Origin: CAZPXZ01 sp965219495
GTDB taxonomy: Bacteria > Pseudomonadota > Alphaproteobacteria > Rhodobacterales > CAZPXZ01
DNA: 64,000 nucleotides
Assembly (NCBI GenBank): GCA_965219495.1
Contig: OZ244777.1
Location: 2,604,001 to 2,668,000 of the forward strand
Direction: 5' to 3'
The notes below the pieces were generated by a model. The model was given only the letters and a program-made list of their open reading frames with translations. It had not been told where the DNA came from and ran no database searches. Made by a program: the position numbers and the translations under genes. Every line of letters starts with the position of its first letter. The first letter of the stretch is position 1. Positions 1-9,011 of this stretch are shown piece after piece.

Positions 1-1
1 C

Positions 2-598
2 CTGTTGCGGAATCCGCCCATCCAGAACCCGGGCCGTACCGACCCCGTTTCGAGAACCGTTCTGGAAAGCGCCGCGCTTCCAAAGCTCTTGGCTTGGATC
101 GATCCGAGTCTGCGCATTGATTTCAGTATCGTTCTGGCGCTGCTGGGCACCGTTTTCATCGCCTGGTTCGTCGGTCGCAGCGTTCTCGGCTTCGAGATTC
201 GGATCACCGGCACCAATCAGCAGGCAGCTCGTGTCGCAGGGGTCAATGTCGGCAAGGTGATCGTGCTTGCGATGGTGATTTCGGGCGGTCTCGCCGGATT
301 GGCAGGCGCGACGCTTACGCTGGGGGTGCTTGGCCGCGCAACTCCCGACTTCACCGGGGGCCTGGGCTTCGAGGCGATCGCTGTCGCGCTGCTCGGAAGG
401 TTGCACCCGCTCGGCGTTCTGTTTTCGGGAATCCTGTTTGGCGCCTTGGTCGCAGGCGGCAGGCACATGCAGGCCGTCGCCGGTGTGAGCATTGACCTGA
501 TCGGGATTATCCAGGCGGTCGTCCTGGTGTGCATTGCCGCGCCGATGTTGATCCAGACGTTCTATCCATTCCTTTTCCGCAAGGGAAAGGCGAACTGA
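2..598 (+). CDS. ABC transporter permease, nucleoside/BMP type (5' end outside window)
   Basis: This is the C-terminal part of an inner-membrane permease of the NupP/YufP type (BPD_transp_2 fold), which works with a BmpA-like lipoprotein and one RbsA-like ATPase to import nucleosides. About 197 residues remain and the reading frame is open at the window edge, so the start is missing. Visible are several hydrophobic segments and the family signature GTNxxAARxAGV near residue 68, followed by SGGLAGLAGA and the FxGGxGFxxIAVALLG loop. One base separates its stop from the next permease, so the two are co-transcribed. The substrate is inferred from the family and from the nucleoside phosphorylase downstream. 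Confidence 0.85.
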   Translation: MLRNPPIQNPGRTDPVSRTVLESAALPKLLAWIDPSLRIDFSIVLALLGTVFIAWFVGRSVLGFEIRITGTNQQAARVAGVNVGKVIVLAMVISGGLAGLAGATLTLGVLGRATPDFTGGLGFEAIAVALLGRLHPLGVLFSGILFGALVAGGRHMQAVAGVSIDLIGIIQAVVLVCIAAPMLIQTFYPFLFRKGKAN

Positions 599-599
599 A

Positions 600-1871
600 A
601 TGGTGGCCGTTTCCGCCGTTCCGAACGCCGCCGGCGAACTCGTCGATCCATCGACGGTCCGGCGCAATCGGGCAATCGGCATCCTCCTGATCATCGTTGC
701 CGCAGCGGTAGCAGCGGGATTTGGCCCGGACGCGACGGGAGTCGCATCTTTCAAGCTCGATCTGCCCCGGGCAAGCTTCCCGATCGGAAACCTTGTTGTT
801 CCCGCCGCACCGGTTGTCTTCATGGCCGCGGGACTGATCGCATTCGCCGGATTCAGACTGTTGATCAAGTCCGGTTCGCGCAACGGCACATGGTATCTCG
901 GCCTGGCCTTCGCCCTTGTCATCATCGCTTTCCTGACCTGGGCGACGGCGGAAAAATCCCTTTCTTTGGTGGGTCTCCTGCAAGCAACCATTGTCCGGGC
1001 CGTCCCCATCGCGTTTGCCGGGCTATCGGGACTCCTGTGTGAACGGGTTGGCGTCATCAATATCGGGATCGAGGGCATGATGATGGCCGGAGCGTTTACC
1101 GGCGCGGTGGCCGGGTCGCTGTTGGGAGGAGTCGGCGGGTTGGCGGCATCGATGGTCGTCGGCGGTGCGATCGGCCTCTTTCTCGCCCTGCTTACCGTCA
1201 CCTACCGGCTCGACCACATCATTGCCGGCGTGGTGATCAACATGCTGGTCCTCGGCGTAACCTCCTATGCAACCAGCCAGATTCTCGTTACGAACCGCTG
1301 GCTGAACCAGGCTCCCGTATTTCGGCCGATCAACTTGCCTTACTTGAGTGATCTTCCGGTCGTGGGGCCCCTTCTCTTTTCTCACAACATATTCGTCTAC
1401 GCGGCGCTGATCATGCTTTTCAGCGCGACCTACTATCTTTTCCATACCCGGCTTGGCCTGAGAGCGCGCTCGGTGGGGGAGCATCCGCGAGCCGCCGATA
1501 CGCTCGGAATCGACGTGTTCCGCACCCGCTACATCAACGTGATTTTCGGCGGGGTGGTAGCTGGATTCGGCGGCGCGTGGCTGACGGTGGGAGCGGTGGG
1601 CCAGTTCGACGAGAACATGACCGCGGGACGCGGTTTCATCGGCTTGGCCGCAATGATCTTCGGACGCTGGCACCCGATGGGCGTTCTCGCGGCCGCGCTG
1701 ATCTTCGGATTTGCGGACACGCTCCAACAGAAGCTGGTCATTCTGAGGACGCCCGTTCCGTCCGAGTTCCTCGCCATGGCCCCCTACTTGCTCACCATTG
1801 TCGTCGTGGCGGGCCTGATCGGCCGGGCGAAAGCGCCTGCGGCGGATGGCCAGAATTACGTGAAGGAGTGA
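600..1871 (+). CDS. ABC transporter permease, nucleoside/BMP type, second subunit
   Basis: A 423-residue NupQ/YufQ-like permease partner of the preceding gene. The ATG lies one base after the preceding stop. It has about ten hydrophobic segments, and the permease signature GLCERVGVINIGIEG is seen near residue 145. The C-terminal half repeats the family loop (GEHPRAADTLGIDVFRTRY, then AGRGFIGLAAMIFGRWHP). About 110 N-terminal residues precede the conserved core, as is usual for this subunit. With a nucleoside phosphorylase 340 bp downstream on the same strand, import followed by phosphorolysis of nucleosides is the likely job. The ATPase and binding lipoprotein must lie upstream of the window. 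Confidence 0.88.
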   Translation: MVAVSAVPNAAGELVDPSTVRRNRAIGILLIIVAAAVAAGFGPDATGVASFKLDLPRASFPIGNLVVPAAPVVFMAAGLIAFAGFRLLIKSGSRNGTWYLGLAFALVIIAFLTWATAEKSLSLVGLLQATIVRAVPIAFAGLSGLLCERVGVINIGIEGMMMAGAFTGAVAGSLLGGVGGLAASMVVGGAIGLFLALLTVTYRLDHIIAGVVINMLVLGVTSYATSQILVTNRWLNQAPVFRPINLPYLSDLPVVGPLLFSHNIFVYAALIMLFSATYYLFHTRLGLRARSVGEHPRAADTLGIDVFRTRYINVIFGGVVAGFGGAWLTVGAVGQFDENMTAGRGFIGLAAMIFGRWHPMGVLAAALIFGFADTLQQKLVILRTPVPSEFLAMAPYLLTIVVVAGLIGRAKAPAADGQNYVKE

Positions 1872-2210
1872 TCCGCAATGTGGCCGCCGTCCTTCGCCCT
1901 TCCAAGAGCATTGTGCCACAACGCGCGCTCGAAACAGCTTTGAACATTCCGCATCAGGCCCGCGCTGCCGCAAGGCGTTGCCCACGCGTTCCGTGGCAAT
2001 CCACTGATCAACCGTCCCGCCTGCGAGATCGCTCGATCCGGATGGCCAGCATGCTTCCGCGCGGCGGAATCCCGTTGCCCCGCCAGCATCGGTTAGGTCA
2101 TACGGACGGCAATCGGGCAAACGCCGGTTTTCTTGCTGCAGTCGCCGGCGCCCGGTTCGACAATCACCATCGCGTCCGCAATGCCATCCAACTCCTCGAG
2201 GGCAAGTAGC
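1872..2210. other. gene-poor stretch between permease and phosphorylase
   Basis: No convincing gene is seen on the plus strand. The minus strand has a 39-codon frame (2093-2213) that I do not recognise. No terminator-like hairpin was found. The stretch may be the 5' region of the phosphorylase gene or a decayed remnant. Confidence 0.4.
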
Positions 2211-2969
2211 ATGAATACGAATGTCGGGCGCAAAAAGCGGCATGTCGAGATAGGCCAGGCGGTCCTGCCTCGATGCGTGCTTCTGCCAGGCGATCCGGGC
2301 CGCGTCCCGATCATCGGAATAGGATGGGAATCGTATCGCGAGATATCCTTTGCGCGTGAGTTCAGGCTGGCTACGGGTCGCGCCCATGGCGCCGAATTGG
2401 CTGCATGTTCAACCGGAATTGGCGGGCCATCAACCGAGATCGCGGTGCTCGAATTGGCGGAAGCGGGTCCGGATACCTTCATTCGCGTCGGCACGTGCGG
2501 CGGACTCCAACCCGATATAGCGCCGGGAGACCTGGTCATCCACAACGCGGCGGTGCGGCTGACCGGTACCGTGGATGCCTATGTCGGCCGGGAATACCCA
2601 TCGGTTTCCGATCTGGCGGTCGCCAACGCGCTGATTGCAGCCTGCGAGGAGCTTGGCCACAGCTTTCATATCGGTCTCACCGCGAGCACCGATTCCTTTT
2701 ACGCCGGACAAAGCAATCCGATCCCGGTCGGTCAAGACTGGCCAGTCGACGATTCGATCGTTGAACGCCTGCGCGCAAGCCGGGTCGCGACCTTCGAAAT
2801 GGAGGCTGCTACATTGTTCGTTCTCGGGAGTCTCTTCGGTTTACGCACGGGAAGCATCTGCGCGGTTGGATCAAACCGCTTGACGAAAGAACGGATGGAA
2901 CCGGAAGGCGCCGTTCGCCGTGCCTGCGAAGCGGCCTCCTTGGCGGCCGCCCGTTTGACGGGTGGATGA
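2211..2969 (+). CDS. nucleoside phosphorylase (uridine/purine phosphorylase family)
   Basis: A 252-residue PNP/UDP phosphorylase superfamily protein, predicted to cleave a nucleoside with phosphate to base plus ribose-1-phosphate in the cytosol. Visible family marks are LLPGDPGRVP near the N-terminus (phosphate-binding GDPxR), FIRVGTCGGLQPDI in the middle, and the ribose-binding FEMEAATLFVLG followed by GSICAVGSNR. The ATG at 2211 is preceded by a purine-rich stretch and fits the family N-terminus; an in-frame upstream extension has no family similarity. It follows the nucleoside permeases on the same strand, which supports salvage. Base specificity (uridine or purine) cannot be decided from the sequence alone. 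Confidence 0.85.
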   Translation: MNTNVGRKKRHVEIGQAVLPRCVLLPGDPGRVPIIGIGWESYREISFAREFRLATGRAHGAELAACSTGIGGPSTEIAVLELAEAGPDTFIRVGTCGGLQPDIAPGDLVIHNAAVRLTGTVDAYVGREYPSVSDLAVANALIAACEELGHSFHIGLTASTDSFYAGQSNPIPVGQDWPVDDSIVERLRASRVATFEMEAATLFVLGSLFGLRTGSICAVGSNRLTKERMEPEGAVRRACEAASLAAARLTGG

Positions 2970-3113
2970 CCGCCAAGATCCTGATTGGAAGAAGACAGGA
3001 GAGCGAAGCCGGGTCGGCTTCCGTTCGTGCGTTTCGGGACGGGAGCCCGGATGATGGAGCGGTGGCCGGGATCCAGCCAAATCGCCAATACCCCGCCATG
3101 CTATCCCGATCCT

Positions 3114-4373
3114 TCATTCGGCAAGCCTGCACAAGGCTTCCGACAGGACCATCGCGCCTGCGGCCAGGTCCGCAGGTTGGCAGGATTCCTTCTCGTTATG
3201 GCTGAGCCCATCGGCGCAAGGCACGAAAATCATTCCCGCTGGACACACATAGTGTAGCTGCCGGGCATCGTGTCCGGCGGCAGAGAAAATCGACATGTGA
3301 GGGAGTTCGAGGTCCCTGGCGACATCTCGAAGCGTTCTCTGCATGGATTCCGGAAATTGCAGAGACTCGGCGGTGGCGGTCTCCCGCACCGAAACTGCGC
3401 AGGGTCCGCGTTGCTCATCGCAGATTCCGGCGATCAGATCGCCATACCGCTGGAGGGCCGGGCCGTCCGGATGCCGGAGATCAATGGAGAAGAATACGCG
3501 ACTCGGCACGACGGAGGGCGCATTGGGCGTAACATCGAAAAGACCCACCGTAAACATGGTCGGTTCTCCGGGTCTTTCAAAAGCCGCGCGCATCGCGCAG
3601 ATCATGTCGGCGGAGGCGAAAAGCGCATCCTTGCGTTGCTGGCGCGGCGTCGTTCCCGCATGCGCGTTCTCGCCGGTGACCGTCACGCGAAAGCGGCGCG
3701 AACCCTGAATGCCCGACACGATGCCCACCGGCTTGCCGTTCGCCTCGAGGATCGGTCCCTGTTCGATGTGCACCTCGACGAAGGCGGCGACGGGAAAACC
3801 CAGCGGCCGCGCACGCACACCGGGAAACATCGCGGCGACCCGCTGAAGCGCGCCGGCAACGGTGATTCCCTGATCGTCGGCAACGGTCAGCATGCTCTCC
3901 AGCGACCGCCGTCCGCTGAATGCTTCCGACCCCATCATGCCAGGGGAGAAGCGCGAGCCTTCTTCATTCATCCAGACCACGATTTCGATCGGCCGCCGCG
4001 GCTTGAACCCGGCGTCCATCATCACCCGCACTGCCTCGAACCCCGCCGCCACCCCAAAGGCGCCATCGAATTTGCCGCCCGACGGCTGGCTGTCGATGTG
4101 CGAGCCGGTAAGCACCGGCGGAAGAGATCCGTCCAGCCCTTCGAGGCGAAAGAACAGGTTGCCAATTGGGTCGGTAGAAGCAGCGAGACCGAGTTCGTCC
4201 GCCCACTCGAGAAGCAGTCGGCGGGCGGCCATTTCCTCGTCGCTCAACGCCAGGCGGCGAACCCCCCCGCCTTCCGTGGCGCCATGGCGAGCCAGATCCA
4301 GGATCCGCTTCCAGAGTGCGTCTCCGTCGACCCGCTCGGCAACCCGAATGCGCCCGTTCCGCATCTCCACCAT
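3114..4373 (-). CDS. M20-family Zn hydrolase (hydantoinase/carbamoylase type)
   Basis: A 419-residue M20 peptidase-fold amidohydrolase of the N-carbamoyl-L-amino-acid hydrolase, allantoate amidohydrolase and beta-ureidopropionase group. Metal-site motifs are clear: GSHIDSQPSGGKFDGAFG (His and Asp ligands), MNEEGSRFSPGMMGS, VEVHIEQGP, and the C-terminal AAGHDARQ. The dimerisation-domain signature VTGENAHAGTTPRxxRKDA is present. It is the last gene of a minus-strand operon (aminotransferase, SDR, alpha/beta hydrolase, this gene), 7 bp from the alpha/beta hydrolase, and is convergent with the nucleoside phosphorylase. In this setting it may hydrolyse a carbamoyl-amino acid or ureido compound from pyrimidine or purine breakdown; the exact substrate is inference. 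Confidence 0.9.
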   Translation of the reverse strand: MVEMRNGRIRVAERVDGDALWKRILDLARHGATEGGGVRRLALSDEEMAARRLLLEWADELGLAASTDPIGNLFFRLEGLDGSLPPVLTGSHIDSQPSGGKFDGAFGVAAGFEAVRVMMDAGFKPRRPIEIVVWMNEEGSRFSPGMMGSEAFSGRRSLESMLTVADDQGITVAGALQRVAAMFPGVRARPLGFPVAAFVEVHIEQGPILEANGKPVGIVSGIQGSRRFRVTVTGENAHAGTTPRQQRKDALFASADMICAMRAAFERPGEPTMFTVGLFDVTPNAPSVVPSRVFFSIDLRHPDGPALQRYGDLIAGICDEQRGPCAVSVRETATAESLQFPESMQRTLRDVARDLELPHMSIFSAAGHDARQLHYVCPAGMIFVPCADGLSHNEKESCQPADLAAGAMVLSEALCRLAE

Positions 4374-4380
4374 GGCGCAA

Positions 4381-5262
4381 TCAACTGGCTTTCATGATTT
4401 CGGCGGGAGTTGCGCGCGGGTCGCGTTTCTTCCATTGACCGAGTTCCACCATCGTCAGGAAGTCGCCAACAAACCGATTGAAAGTATCGGGCTCTTCCAG
4501 GTTGATGGTGTGGCCGGTCTTCGGCAGCACGAGCAGGCCACTGGCGGGGATGACGCGCTTGAGGAAGATGCCTGGCTGCAGGCAATGATCGTCCTCATCG
4601 CCGGATACAACGAGGGTTGGCACGGTCATGGCCGCAAGGCGGTCCTCAAGATCGTAGAGCGACGGACGCCCGGCCTGCACGCCCCGCATCGTGTGCGCGG
4701 CGCCTTCCGCCGAGTGCCTGGCGAGCCGTTCCCGGAACTCGGCCCAACCCTGCGGATCCTTCACGAGAAAGGGAATGCGCGGTGCGCCCATGGCGTAGAT
4801 CCGGGAGAAATTCTCGCTTCCTTGGGCCTCGAATTGATCGGCCACCTCGCGAGAGAGATTGCGGAAATGATCCTCAAACGCCTTTTCCGCGCCGTAACCC
4901 GCGCCGGCCACCACGAGTGAACGCGCGCGGTCCGGATAGGTCAGGCCGAAGTGCAGCGAGGCAAATCCGCCCATGGAGAGACCGACGATATGGGCGGTCT
5001 CGATCCCTGAATGATTCATGACATCGCGGATATCGTCCACGGCCCGGGCCTGGGAATAGAGCGTTTCGTCTCCGGGTACGCCGGAAGGCGGATAGCCACG
5101 CGCGTTGAATGTTATGCATCGATAGCGCCGGGAGAAAAAGCGGACCTGAGGCTTCCAACTCCGATAGTCGCCACCGAATTCGTGCACGAAAACAACGGCA
5201 TTTCCTTCGCCTGTATCCTCGAAATACAAACGGACGCCGTCGCTGGCGTTGGCATAGGGCAT
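4381..5262 (-). CDS. alpha/beta hydrolase
   Basis: A 293-residue alpha/beta-hydrolase. The oxyanion region FVHEFGGDYRSW, the nucleophile elbow VGLSMGGFASL (Ser in GxSxG), the late acid strand VVSGDEDDHCLQPG and the C-terminal PKTGHTINLEEP (catalytic His) are all present. The reading frame extends upstream, but the ATG at 5262 (MPYANASDG) fits the family N-terminus and has GGGAA just upstream. It starts 13 bp after the SDR stop, so translation is probably coupled. Its substrate is probably an ester, lactone or enol intermediate made by its operon partners; this is not determinable here. Confidence 0.85.
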   Translation of the reverse strand: MPYANASDGVRLYFEDTGEGNAVVFVHEFGGDYRSWKPQVRFFSRRYRCITFNARGYPPSGVPGDETLYSQARAVDDIRDVMNHSGIETAHIVGLSMGGFASLHFGLTYPDRARSLVVAGAGYGAEKAFEDHFRNLSREVADQFEAQGSENFSRIYAMGAPRIPFLVKDPQGWAEFRERLARHSAEGAAHTMRGVQAGRPSLYDLEDRLAAMTVPTLVVSGDEDDHCLQPGIFLKRVIPASGLLVLPKTGHTINLEEPDTFNRFVGDFLTMVELGQWKKRDPRATPAEIMKAS

Positions 5263-5275
5263 GTGAGCGTTCCCG

Positions 5276-6049
5276 TCAGATGATCGAACTTCGCGATGTG
5301 ATGCCTCCATCCACCGTGAAGATCGCGCCCGAACTGTATCCGGAGCGGTCGGAGGCGAGAAACACGATGAGATCGACAACTTCCGCCATGTGGGCCGGGC
5401 GCTTCAGCGGGTAGCGCTCCAGGAGTTCGACATAGCGGCTTTCATCGCCGAACCAGTCCAGTGCGCGGCGACGAAGCAGCTTGTAAATCCGGTCCGTATC
5501 GACCGGACCGGGGTTGACGCCGACGACGCGCACATTGTGGTCGAGGCTGCGGCCGCCGAGCGCGCGGGTGAAGGCCATCAGGGCTGCGTTGCCCGTGGTT
5601 CCGGCGATGTAGTCGGCGTCGTACCGCTCGCCTGCGTTGCCGATGTTGTTGATGATGACGCCGCCCGCTCCCTTCATTCGCTCGTAAACCAGCCGCGTCA
5701 GGTTGATGTAGCCGAATACCTTGAGCTCCCATCCTTTGCGCCAGGTTTCCTCCCCAATATCGGAAAGACTGCCTCCCGGGATGACGCCGGCGTTGTTGAC
5801 CAGAACGTCGATCCGATCGCAGCGATCCGACAACCGTTGGCACGCCCCGGTTTCCGTAAGGTCCATGGGGTGCATGCGCACCTCGACCCTGTCGCCGATT
5901 TTCTCCTGAATCCGGGCGAGATTGGCTGCATTTCGCGCGGTAAGGTGGAGGTTCGCCCCTTCGTCCGCGAAAGTCCTCGCGAGACCCTCCCCGATGCCCT
6001 GGGACGCGCCGGTCACCAGAACCCATTTTCCGTTCAATCCAAGATCCAC
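5276..6049 (-). CDS. SDR-family oxidoreductase with non-canonical active site
   Basis: A 257-residue classical-length short-chain dehydrogenase/reductase. The cofactor motif TGASQGIGEG (residues 14-23) and the LVNNAG strand are normal, and the C-terminal IFTVDGGI is typical. The catalytic tetrad is not. The usual Ser is replaced in the NNIGNAGERY segment, and the YxxxK motif reads YIAGTTG, so the Lys is missing. It may still bind NAD(P)H but act by a different mechanism or bind an altered substrate. It sits between the aminotransferase (64 bp upstream) and the alpha/beta hydrolase (13 bp downstream) in one operon. Confidence 0.85.
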   Translation of the reverse strand: MDLGLNGKWVLVTGASQGIGEGLARTFADEGANLHLTARNAANLARIQEKIGDRVEVRMHPMDLTETGACQRLSDRCDRIDVLVNNAGVIPGGSLSDIGEETWRKGWELKVFGYINLTRLVYERMKGAGGVIINNIGNAGERYDADYIAGTTGNAALMAFTRALGGRSLDHNVRVVGVNPGPVDTDRIYKLLRRRALDWFGDESRYVELLERYPLKRPAHMAEVVDLIVFLASDRSGYSSGAIFTVDGGITSRSSII

Positions 6050-6113
6050 AAATTGTACTCCCTTTTCGTTTCAGGCGATGCACGCCTCGCTGATGCGCGG
6101 GCGTAAGGTTCGC

Positions 6114-7244
6114 TCAGTAGAGTTGCACTGCCTGGTCTTGGCCATGCGCCTCCGCCAATGCTCCGGGGAGCCGTTCGCACAACTCCTCCATCCACGCCGG
6201 AGGAACACTGGTGCTGACCTTGATGAACCGCTCCCCGAATGTGGACGTGTGATAACTTCCTTGACGCACCAAGATATTGGATCGAGCAAGAATTGCGCAC
6301 ACGATTTCCGGCTTGACGCCGGCTCCGCCGCACTCAACGATCACGAAATTGCCGTTCGATGGAAACACGGGAATCGCCAGCCCATCGATCGCCGCAACGG
6401 CACTGCGCAAACGCTCCTGGTTGGCGCGCTGCTCTGCCAGAACCTCCGGAAACCATTGGTCTCTTATCTTCAGGCCGGCGATCGCCGCGCGCTGAGAGAG
6501 GATGTTCGAACCCAGCATGTTGGGCGAGGCGGCGGCCAAGCGCTCCATGATTTCCGAATTTCCAATCACGACGCCGATGCGTAAACCGGCAAGTCCCAGC
6601 CATTTGGAAAAGCTCCATGTGGTCAGCGTTTTTTCGGGATAGTGCCGGGCAGCCAAGTGGTGCTCGTAGGCGAAGTCCCGATAGGTGCAATCTTGAATGA
6701 GGTAGGCGTCGGCCTGCCGCGCGATGGCTGCGATTTCCGCGATTTCTTGCGCGGTGCAACAAGTTCCGAGTGGATTGTTGGGGTCAACGATATAAATCGC
6801 ACGCGTGCGTTCGGTTACCGCCGCACGCAGCCGCTTGGGTGCTAATCGGTACGAGAATTGTTGTCCGTAGATGGGGATCTCGAGGATTTCGGCACCGGCC
6901 TCGCGGGCGAAGAGCTTCGGCCAGTTCCAAGTCGGATCTGTCGTGATGAACTGATCGCCCGGACCACAAATCGTCCGGCAGACATGATAGAGGGCCGCGA
7001 CGGCGCCATCGGTAACGATTGGCACCATGCCGTCCAAGTCCAGGTCGCGATTTACAAGCGCCCGCAACTCTTCCAGTCCGACAGGCGGCGCGTAAACATG
7101 AAATTCCCCGGTTTCGATACAGGCCTTCATGGCGTCGGCAACCGCTGGATGGACGCGGTGATGATTTGTGTTCTGCCCCATCCAGCGCAAGCCGGGCGTA
7201 TTGACCATGCGATCGAAATGCTGATTGCGGCGCTCGAATTCCAT
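6114..7244 (-). CDS. PLP-dependent aminotransferase, class I/II
   Basis: A 376-residue fold-type I aminotransferase. Recognisable elements are TDGAVAALYHV (PLP phosphate region), YIVDPNNPLGT (the Asn-Pro-x-Gly substrate motif), DCTYRDFAYE (PLP-binding Asp/Tyr) and TWSFSKWLGLAGLRIG with the Schiff-base Lys. It is the first gene of the four-gene minus-strand operon, so it may set the pathway's amino-acid input. The specific substrate is unknown. No clear promoter was found in the more than 1 kb gene-free stretch upstream. Confidence 0.87.
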   Translation of the reverse strand: MEFERRNQHFDRMVNTPGLRWMGQNTNHHRVHPAVADAMKACIETGEFHVYAPPVGLEELRALVNRDLDLDGMVPIVTDGAVAALYHVCRTICGPGDQFITTDPTWNWPKLFAREAGAEILEIPIYGQQFSYRLAPKRLRAAVTERTRAIYIVDPNNPLGTCCTAQEIAEIAAIARQADAYLIQDCTYRDFAYEHHLAARHYPEKTLTTWSFSKWLGLAGLRIGVVIGNSEIMERLAAASPNMLGSNILSQRAAIAGLKIRDQWFPEVLAEQRANQERLRSAVAAIDGLAIPVFPSNGNFVIVECGGAGVKPEIVCAILARSNILVRQGSYHTSTFGERFIKVSTSVPPAWMEELCERLPGALAEAHGQDQAVQLY

Positions 7245-8331
7245 CTTGGACCGTCCACCAATTTAGAGGTTTTGCATGGACTGAGACAATATCCGAATCT
7301 CCAATGCCTATTCCATTCTCTTCCACAGTCAAAGCGGTGACGGGATTCGATTCGACAACAAGAGTGGTGCCAGTCCAGTGAAAGTCGGAGGCCGCTTCAC
7401 GGCAAATGCGGTCGCCGGCATCATGATTCTTCCGCACCTGCCGCCCCAATCGCAGGTGTTTACTACGGTAAATGGCTCCGAGCGAGGGTGAGATTCATTC
7501 GGAGACCTCACCCGGATTTGCAAAACGTCAGGAGGTTATCGGAAGCTTGGATGCCTGCGTTCCGGTCATTTGCCCGCATGCGGTCCATCGCGCCCATGAC
7601 AATCACCAGAATCCACCGCGCATGTATACCGTCCGGTTGACATGCTGGATTCAGCGTATCTGCCAAACATGTGGAATGTTGCTCGGCTTCTGCAATCTCA
7701 AAATTTTCTTTATGGACTGTTTTCATTCAACAAATTCCCCACCCCCCTCTTGCCGCATCACGCCAAGAAACCGCTCCAAGCTACCTGCAATCAAAATGCA
7801 AGAGAATTGAATATGACGACACGGCATCCCTGCGCACTCCTGTCAGGCCAAGCCGCCGCCACGGCCCAATTTCGGTCCATCGGGTCTACACCGCAAACCG
7901 GGCGCTGTCGCCCGGCAAAAAGGTCAACCCATACAATGGAGATGCTATTCTGGTAGCCAGCACCTGAAATTTCGCCGGTCCGCTTCATTCCTTCATACTG
8001 CCCTATCTCGTTCGTTTGGTGATCAACCGCGACGGTGCTCCAGAAGGTATTCCGGCCACCGGCCGGTTCGATTGCCGGTCCCGAAACAAAGGGCGGCATG
8101 GCATGGCAATCTGGCGTTGAGATGCAACGACCCATCCGATGCCCGTCAAGGCTCGGGCGAAACGCCGCCGGAACCCGGCCGGCAACTCGCGCGCGACTCC
8201 AAACGCACCCCGCCGATAGCGCCGGCCCGCCCATGGGTTCCCGCGCCGCCCGGAACTGGAGTCGGGCCAGGCACGGGCCGAATGCCCGAGACGGTATCCG
8301 CGCCCCGACCTTCATTCGTCCGGAGCACATC
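7245..8331. other. 1.1 kb gene-free stretch
   Basis: Only short overlapping frames without coding character are seen. One 7-bp GC stem (CCGGGCG/CGCCCGG, 7898-7915, 4-base loop) lies inside. The stretch precedes a zone of truncated genes, so it is probably a junction of an old insertion. It must also hold the promoter of the minus-strand aminotransferase operon, which I could not pinpoint. Confidence 0.45.
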
Positions 8332-8673
8332 ATGACCGACCCCCACACTATCGCCGCTGTCTATTCCCTGCGCCCGAGCAATCTCGCCGGCACGCTGTCG
8401 CTGCTGGTCGAGGCCCGCCAGCCCGCCACTGCCTGGGGACCGCCCGGCTGCGCCAAGTCCCGGATCGCCCGACAGGTCGCGGCCGAAACCGACCGCGAAA
8501 GCATCAATGTCCGCGCTCTGTTGCTCGACCCCGTCGATCTTCGTGGTATCCCCTGGAGCGACGACGCCGACCGCACCTGCCGGGCGTGGCCGGCTTTCCT
8601 GCCGCCCTCCGACACCGAAGGGCGCTGGCTCGTCAATTTCGAGGAACAGCCCCCGCCGAGACCGCATCTCTGA
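8332..8673 (+). pseudogene. MoxR-type AAA+ ATPase, N-terminal fragment
   Basis: 113 residues matching the start of a MoxR-like AAA+ ATPase. The Walker A GPPGCAKSRIARQVA is intact, followed by DPVDLRGIPW and a Walker B-like WLVNFEE. The frame then ends abruptly (EEQPPPRPHL), where family members continue for about 200 more residues with sensor and arginine-finger regions. The break at about 8655 adjoins unrelated sequence, so this is a truncated and probably non-functional remnant. MoxR ATPases usually pair with VWA proteins; none is present. Confidence 0.75.
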
Positions 8674-8902
8674 TGGTGGTGATCTCGTCCGCGCCGGGCT
8701 CGGAGGTGAGTTCCGCGCCCACGATTACCGTGGCGGTGGCGGCAGGTTGAGTCACCGTCCTCGAAGCCAGCTGCACAGTGTAGATGCCCGTCGTGGTTCC
8801 ATCCTCGGCTTTGACCGTCGTCGATGTACCGTTCAAGCCACCATTTCGCCGTCGAAGGACTTGTGCATCGTCACCGCGCGGGCATGCATTGGGAACATCC
8901 AC
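8633..8902 (-). pseudogene. possible fragment of a repetitive adhesin-like protein
   Basis: An 89-residue minus-strand frame contains the phrase TTTGIYTVQLASRTVTQP followed by ATATVIVGAELTSEPGA. It resembles the beta-sandwich repeats with YTVxLxxxPTATVTV that occur in large secreted or surface proteins. There is no signal peptide and no second repeat. If real, it is an isolated fragment joined to the MoxR fragment at about 8650. The assignment is pattern-based and weak. Confidence 0.3.
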
Positions 8903-9011
8903 TTACTCCCGCGCGGTGGTCGGCCTAATTTGTCTTCAGTTGTCCGTCGGTAGCGTGCTGTCGGCGCAAGGGCGGCTCCTCGGAGCTGCCCTTGCCTTTT
9001 CCGGGGCGGCG

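Noticed and set aside
2093..2213. 39-codon minus-strand ORF upstream of the nucleoside phosphorylase
   Set aside because: It reads plausibly but has no recognised family and no operon context; too short to support.
1023..2387. 454-residue minus-strand frame over the second permease
   Set aside because: Antisense shadow with a composition unlike membrane or soluble proteins; the plus strand has a clear permease.
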